In this document: positions 49,931 through 53,402 of the stretch, in pieces
Layout of the letters: each line of letters opens with the position of its first letter
How positions within the stretch are numbered: position 1 is the stretch's first letter
Virus record (IMG/VR): IMGVR_UViG_3300015264_000030
Coordinates: 1 to 53,402 of that record
Length of the DNA: 53,402 nt
Reading direction: 5' to 3' (one strand)
Source of the DNA: a virus
The notes under the pieces: generated by a model
What the model was told of the DNA's origin: nothing
Database searches by the model: none
Seen by the model: only the letters and a program-made list of their open reading frames with translations
Position numbers and translations under genes: made by a program

Positions 49931-52900
49931 ATGAACATTACAGGCGACAATTCAATAAAAAGCAATATTTTTGATGGAGGCTATTGGGGATGGATTGCAT
50001 CAGGCGGTCTTTCCTTTAACGGTAATGGCATTTTAGACACTGGAATTGCTCATATTTTGACTGGAATTGGCGAAAGTCCAACAGGAATTACAGGAATCTC
50101 TGTGTTTTTTCAATCTGGTAGTTTGAGCATTGATTCTGGCTTTTTAAGAAGTCCGACTGGTATTATTTCAGGAGCTACCGCCAATTCAACAAATTTAAGT
50201 GGATACCTTTATTATCGTATAAATCAACCGATTTACGGTTTATGTCATGGCGTCGGGAGGGATGAAAATGTCTGGTATAATGGCTATAATTTCTATAACG
50301 CTTTTCATCCTGATGGTTATTTTTCTCCACCATTCGGACAAAATGCCAGTGTATATCAAATGAACGAAGATGGATTTGAGGCATTATCCGAAAATGGAAA
50401 TTGTTCGACCCTTAATAATGATGAATTCAATGACCTTTTCGGAATTTGCACCCAACTTGACCCCGCGATAAATTCTTCCTCCGATAGTCCTACGGCTTTC
50501 ATAAATTCGCCAGCCATTGCTTGCCCTCAAGATTTAAGCGTGTCTTTTTATTGGCACGAAGTCCAATACAATATTATCGCTGGAACTGCTGGTTCGATTG
50601 CTGGAAATACTTATTACAACACTAATCCAATTCCAACCGCTTTAGATAATTTTGCTATTAGCACAGTTTATAGATACGCTTTTACCTCAACAGGATTAGG
50701 GAATATTAGTGATGGCAATGGCGGTAGTTCTTCACAAACATTAAACAAAATTACCTACGATAGTTCTGGAAAACCAGTTCCAAGTTATTCCATTGGAAAT
50801 CAATATTCTACTTTTAACGCTTTTCCTAGTTGTCCCGGTTTAGTTGCAGAAGGCGGGGTTTCTATCGGAACTTCTGTCGAAAGCTTTTTGCTAAATTCGC
50901 CCGATATTCTTCAAGACAATTCCACCGCAAATTTTGATTTTTTTAATTGGTGGAATATTTGGCATCTTCTTTATAAGGAAAATTCTGATGGATTTCCTTT
51001 TGATAATGGTCAGGATAATGGGGGCGGGAATATGGGGATTGTCGCAACTTCAAACCAACCCGCGCATGGCAGTCAACTTTTTGAACATGAACTTTCAAAT
51101 TCTGATGATTATTGGGCTAGGCGTCAATGTCCAGAAACAGTTAATTTTCTTCCTCATACTTTTGGAGCATCAATTTATTCTTGTCCTTCTTATTATTTTG
51201 ATATTCCTTATTATGCTGCCATAAAGAAATTCGGTTTTTACGGAACTCGATTTATGAATGGTTGCGTTAGTCTGCCTCTTGATTTTCCTTTGAGTGGAGA
51301 TAATGTCAATCATCCTGATGCTGTTGAAATTGAGACGGGAGTTTCTTATGTATCAACGGCTGGCTCCACTGACACAGAACTCAATACTGATAAAGGAATC
51401 AACTGGAGTTTTGCTGCTTATAATAACCTTCTGAAAATTGCCAAAGCAGAAGAACAAAGTGCTGATTTTTATGGTTTGAATCAAGCTTTATTTCTTTGGT
51501 CAAATTCTGGTTTAATTTCTCAAACTTCTGAGTTTTCTGCTTTGTCTAATAATCCAGATTTCCTTGTTCTTTACAATAATCTTTTCAATGGGTTGAGTGC
51601 TGTTTTTCCTAGCGGCATCTATTCGATTATTAGTGGTCAGCCACTTTTTGAAAGTGGGAGCGCGTCAACATTATACGCAACGGGAACAACATACGAAATT
51701 TTGGGAAATAACAAGACATATACGGTCTTCAAACAAAGTTTGAATAAAATTTTGGTAAATGAAGCGGACAATTTTAATTGGGCTTCTATCGAAAGAAATT
51801 ATGGATATGCAGTGCTTTCTTCGTTAAATAATATTGATTCTGGATTTTATTCTGCATTGTCAGCCGCGAAACAGAATAGGCTTTCCTCACGATATATGGA
51901 AAATTATGTAAAAGGTAATCCTATTGACCTTTATCCAACGAATAAAATCGCATTTGGTTTTGACAAGGCTGCTGGATTTATTGATAGCATTGCATGGGGA
52001 AAATCATACGCCGGTTTTGGGTTAAACCATTCTTTTAATGATACAGGTCTTAATCGAACATTCTTTTTGGGTGCATACGGTGATGGACAAGACGTTTCTG
52101 GCGTATCAAATTTCATTGGTCAAATCTCAAATATAAATAACTCGTCTTTTTATCCGGGGTATTTCAATTCAAATCTGGGTATGGAGCTTCCAATTCCAAC
52201 GTATGAGGCTGTTGTGACAGGAACAATATTATCTGGAAATTCTAAGACGGGGCTTGGAGACGGATGGCTTGCTATGGGGTATAATGGAGTTGGTTCCTTG
52301 AAAAGCAATTTTTCTTGTTTTACTCCAATCTTTATCCAGCAGCCATTTTCTATTAACTATTGTAAAATCGGTCAAGCTCCTACATTTAGAAGTTTGGCAG
52401 TTGATTATCATACTATCCCAGAGGATAAAATCAATGCCCGCTATCCAGAAATCGTTTATTGGACAACTAAATTAAAAATGGTTGATAAAAATTATAAGAA
52501 TCTTTACCCTTTGTCTTATAAATGGTATCGTATTTTGAAATCATACTGCACTGGAACTATCACTGGAAATAACTTTAAGAATTTTCTCTTAAATCCTAAT
52601 TGGGATTCTGTTGACGCCGGAAATCCCACCGGTTCTTGGTGCGCGTTAGAAGGCGATGGCCCGATTTGCACATTGATTCATCCACAAGAATGTATTCCGC
52701 CATATAATTCCTATAATCCAGCTTGGGGATACGAATTTCACAATACTCCCATGTATCAAACTGCTAAGCAAAATAATTTCTATATGACTTTGATGAAGGG
52801 TGCAAAGAAAGGCATTGATGACCAGTATTATTATTTTTGTATGGCTCGCGGGAGATTTGGTATTAGAATCAGCGAATCTTCACAACTTTTTGTCGAAGAC

Positions 52901-53402
52901 TGGCTTAAATTTGATTTATCTGTTTTGAACGGAGGGAATGTCGGGGCAACTCCTATCGTAAAGTTTGAAGCAAACGATTACTCGATTACGATGGATTCGA
53001 CTACCATACCTAAATATGGTGGATTTGTAAATGACCAATACGCTATTCCAGAAGACGTAGTTGAAAGACAATTACCACCACCAAACGCAGGATATGGCGA
53101 TGTTGAATCTTATAAATTCGTTGGGCTTTGGGGTTATAGGGGGGCAACACAAACTTATACACCGGGAACATTGAATGATACAAGGGGACTTATTGAGACT
53201 TGGGGAAGAATGTTGCATTATGGTTCTCTTGCAAAATATACCAAAACACTTTCTCAAACAGATGGCGATTTTCTTTATGGACGTAATCATTTGCCTATTT
53301 GTAATAATAATTTTTCAATGTCTTCGATGCAGGATGGAATTAAAGTCGTAATAGATGGGGTTGTCCATTGGGCAAATATGCAATATCCCATCGTAGATAC
53401 TG
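49931..53402 (+). CDS. Giant Ser-Gly/aromatic-rich virion protein (partial, runs off the window)
   Basis: An open frame from the ATG at 49931 to the last base, 1157 codons with no stop, so the protein exceeds 1157 aa. The first 100 residues are SG/TG-rich fibre-like sequence (GGYWGWIASGGLSFNGNG, ESPTGITGISVFFQSGSLS). Later parts are unusually rich in Trp, Tyr, Phe and Asn (FFNWWNIWHLLYKEN, NGYNFYNAFHPDGYF), with scattered Cys. Segments such as KFGFYGTRFMNGCVSLPLDF and LKFDLSVLNGGNVGATPIVKF look like folded enzymatic or binding domains, but no family is recognised. AAAGG and GTGTAATTA support the start. Probably a large tail-associated adhesin or depolymerase-type protein; that role is a guess. 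Confidence 0.7.
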   Translation, partial: MNITGDNSIKSNIFDGGYWGWIASGGLSFNGNGILDTGIAHILTGIGESPTGITGISVFFQSGSLSIDSGFLRSPTGIISGATANSTNLSGYLYYRINQPIYGLCHGVGRDENVWYNGYNFYNAFHPDGYFSPPFGQNASVYQMNEDGFEALSENGNCSTLNNDEFNDLFGICTQLDPAINSSSDSPTAFINSPAIACPQDLSVSFYWHEVQYNIIAGTAGSIAGNTYYNTNPIPTALDNFAISTVYRYAFTSTGLGNISDGNGGSSSQTLNKITYDSSGKPVPSYSIGNQYSTFNAFPSCPGLVAEGGVSIGTSVESFLLNSPDILQDNSTANFDFFNWWNIWHLLYKENSDGFPFDNGQDNGGGNMGIVATSNQPAHGSQLFEHELSNSDDYWARRQCPETVNFLPHTFGASIYSCPSYYFDIPYYAAIKKFGFYGTRFMNGCVSLPLDFPLSGDNVNHPDAVEIETGVSYVSTAGSTDTELNTDKGINWSFAAYNNLLKIAKAEEQSADFYGLNQALFLWSNSGLISQTSEFSALSNNPDFLVLYNNLFNGLSAVFPSGIYSIISGQPLFESGSASTLYATGTTYEILGNNKTYTVFKQSLNKILVNEADNFNWASIERNYGYAVLSSLNNIDSGFYSALSAAKQNRLSSRYMENYVKGNPIDLYPTNKIAFGFDKAAGFIDSIAWGKSYAGFGLNHSFNDTGLNRTFFLGAYGDGQDVSGVSNFIGQISNINNSSFYPGYFNSNLGMELPIPTYEAVVTGTILSGNSKTGLGDGWLAMGYNGVGSLKSNFSCFTPIFIQQPFSINYCKIGQAPTFRSLAVDYHTIPEDKINARYPEIVYWTTKLKMVDKNYKNLYPLSYKWYRILKSYCTGTITGNNFKNFLLNPNWDSVDAGNPTGSWCALEGDGPICTLIHPQECIPPYNSYNPAWGYEFHNTPMYQTAKQNNFYMTLMKGAKKGIDDQYYYFCMARGRFGIRISESSQLFVEDWLKFDLSVLNGGNVGATPIVKFEANDYSITMDSTTIPKYGGFVNDQYAIPEDVVERQLPPPNAGYGDVESYKFVGLWGYRGATQTYTPGTLNDTRGLIETWGRMLHYGSLAKYTKTLSQTDGDFLYGRNHLPICNNNFSMSSMQDGIKVVIDGVVHWANMQYPIVDT

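Noticed and set aside
1-53402. tRNA genes and CRISPR arrays
   Set aside because: No cloverleaf-like sequence or regularly spaced short repeats were seen by eye; a tRNAscan-SE run would settle the tRNA question.

Overview
This window is 53.4 kb of an AT-rich double-stranded DNA tailed-phage genome (Caudoviricetes). Nearly everything on the + strand is virion morphogenesis: terminase nuclease, portal, a protease-scaffold fusion, decoration protein, major capsid protein, head-tail connectors, tail tube, tail chaperones, a 2004-residue tape measure, tail-tip/hub proteins and many adhesin or fibre proteins. There is a tail tube and a very long tape measure but no recognisable sheath, so I infer a long non-contractile (siphovirus-like) tail. 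By the usual rule of about 0.15 nm per residue the tail would be roughly 300 nm. The host cannot be named from the sequence. Stop usage is standard (TAA, TAG and TGA all end genes). No tRNA, CRISPR array, integrase or diversity-generating reverse transcriptase was seen.

Layout. 1-5942: terminase nuclease domain (5' part of the gene missing, perhaps split by an intron), a collagen-like fibre gene wedged between terminase and portal, the portal, and an HNH endonuclease. 5997-11108: three Ser-Gly-rich structural proteins, two of them paralogous. 11146-15012: head assembly cassette (protease plus scaffold, decoration protein, major capsid protein, terminator, small conserved protein). 15063-20470: fibre/adhesin cluster that includes a protein with a Big2-like domain plus a gingipain/caspase-like (TIGR03790-type) domain, and a family 2-like glycosyltransferase. 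20485-24693: small baseplate-like proteins, head-tail connectors and tail tube, then a terminator. 24783-44223: chaperones, tape measure, distal tail, hub and further Ser-Gly-rich proteins. 44220-49146: a minus-strand island holding a Rad52/annealing-like protein, a split and fused glycosyltransferase pair, and two small conserved phage proteins. 49220-53402: a second HNH endonuclease and a giant Ser-Gly-rich protein that runs off the window.

Regulation. Plus-strand structural genes are repeatedly preceded by GTGTAATTA or a close variant, without a recognisable -35 box; this is the best candidate for the phage's late promoter. The minus-strand island instead has host-type promoters: TTGACT, 17 nt, TAATAT in front of the Rad52-like gene, and an extended -10 (TGGTATAAT) in front of the upstream operon. 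Many starts lie so close to these motifs that mRNAs should be leaderless or nearly so. Strong Shine-Dalgarno sites are largely confined to decoration protein, capsid and neighbouring genes, and two good intrinsic terminators follow the capsid and tail-tube genes.

Most notable: (1) the repeated late-promoter-like motif; (2) a GT9-type glycosyltransferase cut at its interdomain linker by two in-frame TAA codons, its N-half fused to a GT4 enzyme that carries an inserted zinc ribbon; (3) a caspase/gingipain-like domain in a probable virion protein; (4) extreme Ser-Gly/Thr-Gly enrichment of virion proteins alongside phage-encoded glycosyltransferases, which suggests (unproven) a virion glycosylation system; (5) signs that the terminase gene is interrupted just upstream of the window.
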